Source of the DNA: Hormiphora californensis
Taxonomy: Eukaryota > Ctenophora > Tentaculata > Cydippida > Pleurobrachiidae
Length of the DNA stretch: 64,000 nt
Assembly: GCA_020137815.1 (NCBI GenBank)
Contig: CM035358.1
Span: 5,678,466 to 5,742,465 of the forward strand
Reading direction: 5' to 3'
Of the stretch, positions 30,201-42,200 are shown piece by piece (position 1 is the first letter of the stretch; each line of letters starts with the position of its first letter). Both the position numbers and the translations under genes were made by a program. The notes beneath the pieces are model-generated. The model was not told the DNA's origin, did no database searches, and saw only the letters and a list, made by a program, of their open reading frames with translations.

Positions 30201-33200
30201 TCCCACTTTGACCCTCCTTATCTCTAAGAAACTTTCCCACTTTGACCCTCCTTATCTCTAAGAAACTTTCCCACTTTGACCCTCCTTATCTCTAAGAAAC
30301 TTTCCCACTTTGAACCTCCTTATCTCTAAGAAACTTTCCCACTTTGACCCTCCTTATCTCTAAGAAACTTTCCCTTTGACCCTCCTTATCTCTAAGAAAC
30401 TTTCCCACTTTGACCCTCCTTATCTCTAAGAAACTTTCCCACTTTGACCCTCCTTATCTCTAAGAAACTTTCCCACTTTGACCCTCCTTATCTCTAAGAA
30501 ACTTTCCCACTTTGACCCTCCTTATCTCTAAGAAACTTTCCACTTTGACCCTCCTTATCTCTAAGAAACTTTCCCACTTTGACCCTCCTTATCTCTAAGA
30601 AACTTTCCCACTTTGACCCTCCTTATCTCTAAGAAACTTTCCCACTTTGACCCTCCTTATCTCTAAGAAACTTTCCCACTTTGACCCTCCTTATCTCTAA
30701 GAAACTTTCCCACTTTGACCCTCCTTATCTCTAAGAAACTTTCCCACTTTGACCCTCCTTATCTCTAAGAAACTTTCCCACTTTGACCTCCTTATCTCTA
30801 AGAAACTTTCCCACTTTGACCCTCCTTATCTCTAAGAAACTTTCCTACTTTGACCCTCCTTATCTCTAAGAAACTTTCCCACTTTGACCCTCCTTATCTC
30901 TAAGAAACTTTCCCACTTTGACCCTCCTTATCTCTAAGAAACTTTCCCACTTAGACCTCCTTATCTCTATGAAACTTTCCGACTTTGACCCTCCTTATCT
31001 CTAAGAAACTTTCCCACTTTGACATACCTTATCTCTAAGAAACTTTCCCACTTTGAACCTCCTTATCTCTAAGAAACTTTCCCACTTTGACCCTCCTTAT
31101 CTCTTAGAAACTTTCCCACTTTGGCCCTCCTTATCTCTAAGAAACTTTCCCACTTCGAACCTCCTTATCTCTAAAAACTTTCCCACTTTGACCCTCCTTA
31201 TCTCTAAGAAACTTTCCCACTTAGGCCTTCCTTATCTCTAATAAACTTTCCCACTTTCACCCTCCTTATCTCTAAGAAACTTTCCCACTTTGACCCTCCT
31301 TATCTCTAAGAAACTCTCCCACTTTGACCTTCCTTATCTCTAAGAAACTTTCCCACTTTGACTCTCCTTATCTCTAAGAAACTTTCCCACTTTGACCCTC
31401 CTTATCTCTAAGAAACTTTCCCAGTTTGACGATCCCAATCTCTAAGAAACTTTCCCACTTTGAACCTCCCTATCTCTAAGAAAATTTCCCACTTTGACCC
31501 TCCTTATTTCTAAGAAACTTTCCCACTTTGAACCTCCTTATCTCTAAGAAACTTTCCCACTTTGACCCTCCTTATCTCTAAGAAACTTTCCCACTTTCAA
31601 CCTCCTTATCTCTAAGAAACTTTGCCACTTTGACCCTCCTTATCTCTAAGAAACTTTCCCACTTAGACTATCCTTATCTCTATGAAACTTTTCGACTTTG
31701 ACCCTCCTTATCTCTAAGAAACTTTCCCACTTTGACATACCTTATCTCTAAGAAACTTTCCCACTTTGAACCTCCTTATCTCTAAGAAACTTTCCCACTT
31801 TGACCCTCCTTATCTCTTAGAAACTTTCCCACTTTGGCCCTCCTTATCTCTAAGAAACTTTCCCACTTCGAACCTCCTTATCTCTAAAAACTTTCCCACT
31901 TTGACCCTCCTTATCTCTAAGAAACTTTCCCACTTAGGCCTTCCTTATCTCTAATAAACGTTCCCACTTTCACCCTCCTTATCCCTAAGAAACTTTCCCA
32001 CTTTGACCCTCCTTATCTCTAAGAAACTCTCCCACTTTGACCTTCCTTATCTCTAAGAAACTTTCCCACTTTGACTCTCCTTATCCCTAAGAAACTTTCC
32101 CACTTTGACCCTCCTTATCTCTAAGAAACTTTCCCAGTTTGACGATCCCAATCTCTAAGAAACTTTCCCACTTTGACTCTCCTTATCTCTAAGAAAATTT
32201 CCCACTTTGACCCTCCTTATCTCTAAGAAACTTTCCCACTTTGAACCTCCTTATCTCTAAGAAACTTTCCCACGTTGACCCTCCTTATCTCTAAGAAACT
32301 TTCCTATTTTTACCCTCCTTATCTCTAAGAAACTTTCCCACCTTGACCTTCCTTATCTCTAAGAAACTTTCCCACTTTGACCCTCCTTATCTCTAAGAAA
32401 CTTTCCCACTTAGACTATCCTTATCTCTATGAAACTTTTCGACTTTGACCCTCCTTATCTCTAAGAAACTTTCCCACTTTGACATACCTTATCTCTAAGA
32501 AACTTTCCCACTTTGACTCTCCTTATCTCTAAGAAACTTTCCCACTTTGACCCTCCTTATCTCTAAAAAACTTTCCCACTTTGAACCTCCTTATCTCTAA
32601 GAAACTTTCCCACTTTGACCCTCCTTATTTCTAAGAAAATTTCCCACTTTGACCCTCCTTATCTCTAAGAAACTATGCCACTTTGACCCTCCTTATCTCT
32701 AAGAAACTTTTCGACTTTGACCCTCCTTATCTCTAAGAAACTTTCCCACTTTGACATACCTTATCTCTAAGAAACTTTCCCACTTTGAACCTCCTTATCT
32801 CTAAGAAACTTTCCCACTTTGACCCTCCTTATCTCTTAGAAACTTTCCCACTTTGGCCCTCCTTATCTCTAAGAAACTTTCCCACTTCGAACCTCCTTAT
32901 CTCTAAAAACTTTCCCACTTTGACCCTCCTTATCTCTAAGAAACTTTCCCACTTAGGCCTTCCTTATCTCTAATAAACGTTCCCACTTTCACCCTCCTTA
33001 TCCCTAAGAAACTTTCCCACTTTGACCCTCCTTATCTCTAAGAAACTCTCCCACTTTGACCTTGCTTATCTCTAAGAAACTTTCCCACTTTGACTCTCCT
33101 TATCCCTAAGAAACTTTCCCACTTTGACCCTCCTTATCTCTAAGAAACTTTCCCAGTTTGACGATCCCAATCTCTAAGAAACTTTCCCACTTTGACTCTC

Positions 33201-36200
33201 CTTATCTCTAAGAAAATTTCCCACTTTGACCCTCCTTATCTCTAAGAAACTTTCCCACTTTGAACCTCCTTATCTCTAAGAAACTTTCTCACGTTGACCC
33301 TCCTTATCTCTAAGAAACTTTCCTATTTTTACCCTCCTTATCTCTAAGAAACTTTCCCACCTTGACCTTCCTTATCTCTAAGAAACTTTCCCACTTTGAC
33401 CCTCCTTATCTCTAAGAAACTTTCCCACTTAGACTATCCTTATCTCTATGAAACTTTTCGACTTTGACCCTCCTTATCTCTAAGAAACTTTCCCACTTTG
33501 ACATACCTTATCTCTAAGAAACTTTCCCACTTTGACTCTCCTTATCTCTAAGAAACTTTCCCACTTTGACCCTCCTTATCTCTAAAAAACTTTCCCACTT
33601 TGAACCTCCTTATCTCTAAGAAACTTTCCCACTTTGACCCTCCTTATTTCTAAGAAAATTTCCCACTTTGACCCTCCTTATCTCTAAGAAACTATGCCAC
33701 TTTGACCCTCCTTATCTCTAAGAAACTTTCCTACTTTGACCTTCCTTATCTCGGGGGTTACTCAAAGACTTCTATTTCCCCTCAGGGGTTACTCAAAGAT
33801 TTCTATTTCCCCTTAGGGGTTACTCAAACACTTCTATTTCCCCTCAGGGGTTACTCAAACACTTCTAGTTCTATTTCCCCTCAGGGGTTACACAAAGACT
33901 TCTATTTCCCGTCAGGGGTTACTCAAAGACTTCTTTTTCCCCTCAGGGGTTACTCAATCACTTTTAGTTCTATTTACCCTCAGGTGTTACTCAAAAACTT
34001 CTATTTCCCCTCAGGGGATACTCAAAGACTTCTATTTCCCCTCAGGGGTTACTGAAAGACTTCTAGTTCTATTTCCCCTCAGGGGTTACTCAAACACTTC
34101 TATTTCCCCTCAGGGGTTACTCAAACACTTCTATTTCCCCTCAGGGGTTACTCAAAGACCACCGAGGAGTTAGAGGATGACCTGGAAAATCAGAGCGAAT
34201 ACTTCAAAGGAGGGTTTGCTATTCTAATTATTGGAGTTGCTTCCATCTTCAACGCTCTCAGCACTGAACTGGGTAAGTTCTCTATTGTACTTTGTCACAA
34301 ACTGACTGTACATCTTCTTATATGAGACTAATTGTACTAGGTCCAAAAACTCGCGGGGACCGCGTGACGAAGATTTATGATAGTGTTATAATAAGGCTTG
34401 CAGTTCTCTTTGGACTTTGAGGCTTGAGCTGTTTTTCGTAATTTTTTAGTAGTCATCAGTTTGTTTTCCCTGCCCGGGAGGACGGAAAAGGGTTTGTGGT
34501 TGAAATATCCGGAGTAACATTATGTTCTGTTTCAGGAGATAAGATAAATCAAGCGTTTGCTGTTATCAAAGTGTCTGCGATAGGCATAATTTGCTGTATC
34601 GGAATATATTGGGTCCACAAAGGTGAGATAGGGAGCGATTTGATTTGAAATAAATAACCATGATAAATGCATGCACAACACATACAAACAGCATAGCAAA
34701 AAAACACACAAAAAACAGCACAGCAAAAAATTAAAAACAGTTCCCAATTGTCCTTTCCGACGTTTTTTGGCAGACGAGAGTTCATTTGTACCACATGCTT
34801 GTATACCTGTCCCACAAGCATGTACCAGTCGGAAAACAGGTCCACGGGAAGGTTGCTCCCGTCAGCACGGTCATATTCAGCCATATACATAGCGTATAGG
34901 GGAGATGAAAGTGGATTAAGGGTACGCTAACCAAAATTTTTTTTCGAGTGCAGGGAAATCTCTCACCGTAGGGTTGTAGGCCATGCCAAGGAGACCTCAA
35001 ATATGCAATTTGAGCTCTCAAGTCGAATTCATATTTTTGCTACAGCTGCTTGAAAAATGAACTGAAAATAAGTTTTTGGCATCTTAAAAATACATTTGTA
35101 AAGATAGGATCATAAAAATTTGTGGATTTGAAGAGGACAAAGAGGTGAGTAGCCACAAAAAATGTTTTTGAAATCCGAGCTGATTTCCGGTCCTGAGATG
35201 GATTTCTTTTTTTTGACTTTAACGCCATATTTGGCCAAGTTCCGAAAATATGTGAAAGCTGTAAATTGGTCAAAAGTTGCGTCTAACGATTCTCCATATG
35301 GCCATAAATTTTGGGCGCGTCCTTATTTGAGATAAGCTGTACAGAGGTTTTTTTGTGAAAGCCGTCATTTCAGAAATAAATAAATTCCCTGTATCTCAAA
35401 AACGACTGATCGTAGAGACCTGAGACTATGCTTAAACGATTCAGAAGGTCCGATTTTGGGGGGGTCTTCTGAGAGACATTTTGCTCCTACTTCAACCGTT
35501 TTTGCTGTAATTGCGAAAAACAAAAATCCATCTTCGCCATCGTGGATTTTTTGTGATTTTGTTTTTGGTGATTATAGGGACCCATATGGACCAAATAGTG
35601 AAGAAAGTAGCTTGTTACACATTTTTCCATAGTTTCGGTCCTTTCTTAGCTAAAATTCCCTAATTACAGGATATTGGATTTTAGCTTTTGCCCTTTTCAT
35701 AGAATTTGTTTTTCGCAATTACAGCAAAAACGGTTGAAGTAAGAGCAAAATGTCTCTCAGAAGACCCCCCCAAAATCGGACCTTCTGAATCGTTTAAGCA
35801 TAGTCTCAGGTCTCTACGATCAGTCGTTTTTGAGATACAGGGAATTTATTTATTTCTAAAATGACGGCTTTCACAAAAAAACCTCTGTACAGCGTATCTC
35901 AAATAAGGACACGCCCAAAATTTATGGCCACTTAGATAATCGTTAGACGCAACTTTTCACCAATTTACAGCTTTCACATGTTTTCGGAACTTTGCCAAAT
36001 AGGGCGTTAAAGTGGAAAAAAAGAAATCCATCTCAGGACCGGAAATCAGCTCGGATTGCAAAAAAAATTTTTGTGGTTATTCACCTTCATGTCCTCTTCA
36101 AATCCCCAAATTTTCATGCTCCTATCTTTAAAATAATTTTTTTGAGATGCCAAAAACGTATTTACAGGACATTTTTTAAACAGCTGTAGCAAAAATATGA

Positions 36201-39200
36201 ATTCGACTTAAGGGCTAAAATTGCATATTTGAGGTCTCCTTGGCATGGCCTACAACCCTACGGTGAGAGATTTCCCTGCACTCGAAAAAAAATTTTGGTT
36301 AGCGTACCCTTAAAGGGGATGTAGAGAAGCAATGGACTATTATTATAGGGAAGGGGAATTAATTGCTCAGGAGATTCTAAATAATTTTGAGATCACAATT
36401 TTAAAGATCACAAATAAACTTGATTTTCTAAAAAAAGAAGAGAAAAGAGACAGATAGGGAGAAATAGGAAGAGAGATAGGAAGAGAGATAGGAAGAGAGA
36501 TAGGAAGAGAGATAGGAAGAGAGATAGGGAGAGATAGGGAGAGATAGGGAGAGATAGAGAAAGAGAGAGAGAGAGAGAGATAGGGTTAGGGTAATAGGGT
36601 ATCACAAAAAGAAAACAATAAATAGACACTAAATACTTGTTGACGTCACCCCCCCCCCCCCCCCCCCCCCCGGCCCATATCTTCGTTAATTTCTTTTTGA
36701 ACATGACAGGGGCACAAAGTACAAACTATACGGACAAACTATACGACAAACTATACGACAAACTATAGTGACATCATCAAGATACTTACCAAAATCCCTT
36801 TGCCATGTTACATTATTGACAAGGACCAAGTTATCCCAATTGAACACCTCATACCCTGCTGCATCTACATATCCCGTTCGATAAAGTCGGGATACCTCCG
36901 CGGGGGAGAGAGTTTTGTTTAGCCAATAAAACTCTGCAATCCCTCCCGTAAAGGCCTGACGCTCCTCGAAACCTCCCCCGTACTCGTCTTGCTCCTGAAA
37001 CAGTACATTTCAGGAACCGACCGAATTAGGATATACTGGTCCCTGATTGGCTGATAACCAGTCACGTGACCTAAATAGCGAGTTCTGATTGGTTGTTTAC
37101 TTGTTATGTGTCGGTCGGTTCCTGATACTGCTATTCGATCAGGAATCGGGACTGTTTTGGGCACGTTACACACACATGTGTGAAGTGATTAATACCTGTC
37201 CAAAACACAGGTATCCCTTCTTCGGTAGCTTCTTTGTCGTCCCTATGTCCCCGATTAACTCTCCGTCCATGTATAGAGATGCTCCCATGGTGCTGTTCCT
37301 AGTGGTTACCACGTGATACCACTTCCCGTATGTTAGTGAGTAGTTATCACCTGTATGATAGTATAGGGATCAGGAACTGACCGAATTAAGTAAACAGCCA
37401 ATCAGAAATCGTTATTTAGGTCACGTGACTGGTTATCAGCCAATCAGGGACCAGTATTTCCTGATTCGGTCGGTTCCTGATAGGGATGGTATTGATATCT
37501 ACCGAACCATCACAGAGCACGATAAAATGTGAGCCACACAAGGACGATATAGTGTCAGTACTCAGTGAGGATTTCATCACTTGAAAATTGAAATCGATGT
37601 TAATTTTTCAAAACCTGTGGGGATTTGATACGCTGTCCCAAATTGCGCTTTCACCGCTCTTTCGTCATGTGTTGCAGCTTCAAAAGTGCCATTCCTCACC
37701 ACCACTTCCATGTTCGCAAGGGACACGTCTGTAGCAAAGGTTACGGCTCCTTTAACATTAGTCGGTCTGCGGAGGGGAGGGATAACTTAGCCATGAGAAT
37801 TGGAGTATGAAATGGTTATAGGGATCGGGATCAGCAATATTTGTCTTGCCTTTCTCTAAATTACAATGTCAACCTCTCTCCTCTCACAGTACAAGAAGAT
37901 ACAATTCAGTGGTCAGCGCGATGCCGGAAAGCGTCACACTGTTGACTGTTTGTGTATGATGTCACACTGTTTGTGTATGATGTCACACTGTTTGTGTGTG
38001 ACATCACACTGTTTGTGTATGGCGTCACACTGTTTGTGTATGACGTCACACTGTTTGTGTATGACGTCACACTGTTTGTGTATGACGTCATGATGACGTC
38101 ATAAGCTATGACGTACTTGTAATAGATCGTATGGTAAAACCAGAAGGCAAGGGTTACATTAAGGTGGTAACCATCCTCATTGGTAAACTCATGATATGCG
38201 TAGTTATCCACCGATGGAGGGTAGGGAAAATACAGCGCTTTATCTGGGGAAAGAAGCATGTGTAACTCGATACATGGTTACCATGGTAACTACGCAATAC
38301 CATGGTAACTACGCAATACCATGGTAACTACGCAATACCATGGTAACTATGCGATACCATGGTAACTATGCGATACCATGGTAACTACGCAATACCATGG
38401 TAACTACGCAATACCATGGTAACTACGCAATACCATGGTAACTACGCAATACTCAGCTGCGTTACTATGGAGCTACAGATAATTTCTCCTAGCTGGAAAG
38501 AGAGATTCTTACGGATTCTATCCTCTGGAGCAGTATAAACAAGACGTGCTCCGAGTAGGACCACTAGAACAATGGTTGCCCCATAGTGAAGTCTTTCCAT
38601 TATCACACGAATATATTCAAAGCACAATTGTCACAGCAGCAACCAATGCTGTTACATCAGCGGGATGAAATTCAGGAAACGATAGATTTCGAATGAAGGA
38701 TTTATTTAGACTCCGTATCCCGGGACACTAGTGCATGTGTGTCTAAAACAATTCCTGCGTGTTAGAAAATGTTTTTTATGCACGAATGAATTATATATTG
38801 TTCGCGAATCTGCATGTGTTTCATATGCATGTGGGCAGTTTATCTTGATATGCACTGATATTATAAAATTGGGCCGTTGGATTTATCGTATATTCAGAGG
38901 AATTACTGACCAAACTTTTTGAAAGTGACAGAAACTAAATATCAAACTATGAATTATAGAGACTATGCGAGGGATAAAGGGAATAAAGCAACGCCACCAT
39001 GATAGTCCTCAAGTTATACAATTGCAAACTAAAGTTAGCTCAATATTCAGCCTCCGCACTATAATAGTGGCCAGATATAATGATAGTACAATGCCTAAAG
39101 GAATTGCTATGCTACATAGATCACACTATCTGAGCTACCGTTCTTCTATAGAAGCGACTTAATTATATAAACAAAGATGTAAGTTTCATGTAGTTCGCAT

Positions 39201-42200
39201 ATGTATATGCTGCTATGACAAAGACCATGAGAGAGACATGTCTTGACTGATCCACCTGTCATGACACAACACAGACCTAATTTGCTCGGAGCAAATTAGG
39301 TCTTTGCCTAATGGAAATTCCATATGGAAAATGCCGTTTTTAAATTCCATATTCCATATGGAAAAACGTTCATGGAAACATGGAATTTTTCTCTTGATAC
39401 CAGGTGTAAGAATAGGGTTCTAAATTCATCATAAGCCGGTTTCAGATGACACAGCTTGCTTTTTAGAGTGTGAGATAGGTATCCTGTATCCTACCATTGA
39501 TCTAATTGGGGCTCTCTCATTAGTAGCGACCGTGCTGTGTTCACAGAGATTGGTTAATAGAGTAGGATCATCTTCAAGAGTGCGAATATGATATGAAAAT
39601 GAAATTGTTGTACGATGGCTTCCGGTGAATATATTGCCTAGTGAGCCTGGAGCCAAATTTGGCCATCAGCCTGTGCCCTGTGTGGCAGACGAAATTCGTT
39701 TCGTCTGAACATGACCCGAGGGAGGTTAACTGGTGCACGACCAGAGGAAGTGCTTCAGATAATGATATAATCTCAACCCTCTATTGACTAAGATCTACTC
39801 CTATTTTTCGGCTTGAATAATGTCTGCGACCATCTCAAAAAAACACTGTACCGGGAAACCTCGTGACAAGTGCCAATGTGTTATTTTTGACTAAATTGTA
39901 CAGTAGACTTGCGATATGAGGGCCTTTTATAACAGTTTTAATTTCCAGCTTAGTGCTTAGGAGAAAGAAAATTAGTTTTTTGATGGAAATGCATGTAACT
40001 TATCAAGTTATACATTTCAAAACAAGGCTCGTTTTTTAAAATCCATATGGAATTCCATATGGAATTTTTTTGGGACATGGAAATTCCATATTCCATATGG
40101 AATTTAAAGCAATATGGAACGGACAACCCTATTTGCTCCGTAATCCGTCATGTTAACCTCACTTCATGTTAATCTCACGTCATGTTAACCTCACGCCCTC
40201 ATGTTAACCTCATGCCCTATTTTTTACTCCCATGCTAACGTCACACTCCCTACCAGGCGAGTACAGTCAGCTGAATGAACCCTTTATAACGAATGAAACT
40301 ACCTTTGCCAGCACAGTGAATGCCCTCACTCTCAGTATGTGGGCCTACGGGGGCTGGTAAGTTGTGGGGTGGCTTTAGTTGCCTTGTTCGACCCTCTCTC
40401 TCCGCGCCCCGCGACAAATTTACAAATGTAAAGGAGGGTTAATTAGAAGGATTAGGGTTAGTTAGAAGGATTTATTTGGGGTCTGGCGCACGCTAGACAG
40501 CTGTGTTTGAAGGGAAAAGTATGAATAATTCAAATATATTCGGGGGAAGAGCTGGCATGTTTAAAGCAATGGGGATAGATGGCTCGTTGAAACTAAACAG
40601 CAGAATGAGAATTCAGAATGTGTGTTTTACATGCGCCATCCCGTGAGTCCCGTGATCTACATACTAGCCTGGTGGGGTAGTTTGTAAGGGCCGGTTTATA
40701 GTTGTTAATGTTACTCAACAAGGGATTGATGACGAGATGATATGTCATTGTCAAGAGAGATGGAGACCGGGGAGAGACCGGGGAGAGACTGAGGAGAGAG
40801 GCTGAGGAGAGACTGAGGAGAGAGACTGAGGAGAGACTGAGGAGAGACTGAGGAGAGACTGAGGAGAGACTGAGGAGAGACTGAGGAGAGACTGAAGAGA
40901 GACTGAGGAGAGACTGAGGAGAGAGACTGAGGAGAGAGACTGAGGGGAGACTGAGGAGAGACTGAGGAGAGACTGAGGAGAGACTGAGGAGAGACTGAGG
41001 AGAGACTGAGGAGAGACTGAGGAGAGACTGAGGAGAGACTGAGGAGAGACTGAGAAGAGACTGGGGAGAGACTGAGGAGAGACTGAGGAGAGACTGAGGA
41101 GAGACTGAGGAGAGACTGAGGAGAGACTGAGAAGAGACTGGGGAGAGACTGAGGAGAGACTGAGGAGAGACTGAGGAGAGACTGAGGGGAGATTGAGGAG
41201 AGACTGAGGAGAGACTGAGGAGAGACTGGGGAGAGACTGAGGAGAGACTGAGGAGAGACTGAGGAGAGACTGAGGAGAGACTGAGGAGAGACTGAGGAGC
41301 GACTGAGGAGAGACTGAGGAGAGACTGAGGAGAGACTGAGGAGAGACTGAGGAGAGACTGAGGAGAGACTGAGGAGAGACCGAGGGGAGAGACTGAGGAG
41401 CGACTGAGGAGAGACTGAGGAGAGACTGAGGAGAGACCGGGGAGATGTGTTTTGAGGTTTTATTATCCTAGTAGGATTATAAAACCTCGCATTTATAATG
41501 GGAGATGCAATGATGTTAGACAAAGATTTGAATTTCATTTCAGGTCCTTCTTATCTTGGGTGGCGGAGGAGATTATAGATCCATCGAGAAACATTCCCCT
41601 TTCACTTTTTATTGGTAGGTCTTTATATCTCGATTGCTATAAGGCCGTGATCTGGCGGCGCCGACCCTATCTGAGCGAACAATGAGCATACAAACAGGGT
41701 CTGCATCTGGAGCCGCCATGGACAGGTGCATACATACCACGGCTGTATTGATTTTGAATTATAATCAGTGTTTTGGTTATATTTAATCTAATCTCACCCA
41801 ATTTCAACCCATCACCCTCCTACTTGTTGAGCAGGAACCGACCGAATCAGGAAATACTGGTCCCTGATTGGCTAATAACCAGTCACGTGACCTAAATAAC
41901 GAGTTCTGATTGGTTGTTTACTTAATCTGGTCGGTTCCTGTTGTTGAGTAACCCATCACCCTCCTACTTGTTGAGTAACCCATGATCTCCTCTCCAGGTA
42001 TCTTTGTAGTGTGTGCGGTGTATCTTCTCTTCAACCTTGCTATCTTCCTGGGTCCCTCTCTCTCCCACATACCCCTAAACAGTTCACCCTTCGTCCTTCT
42101 CTATGCTAGAACCGCGTGGAGTGGGTGGGGGTGGTTCTTTGCTTCGTTTTGTATTATAAGTGCAACTTATGGAGCTGTTTCAAGCAATACTATCAGTACC

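Noticed and set aside
31053-33000. Repeated 62-codon frames MNLLISKKLSHF
   Set aside because: Identical reading of satellite units; they occur because 34-bp units stay open for a short distance.
23220-33755. CRISPR-like regular repeats
   Set aside because: The units are contiguous with no unique spacers and sit in a eukaryotic intron; this is satellite DNA.
34549-34890. Frame with AEYDRADGSNLPVDLFSDWY as a definite exon
   Set aside because: It has a plausible donor (GGACAG|GTATAC) and could belong to the pentraxin-like gene, but no convincing acceptor or family match was found.
40711-41538. 275-codon minus-strand frame of LLSLSSVSPQS repeats
   Set aside because: Product of the 11-bp GAGGAGAGACT array; three frames cycle through the same repeat.
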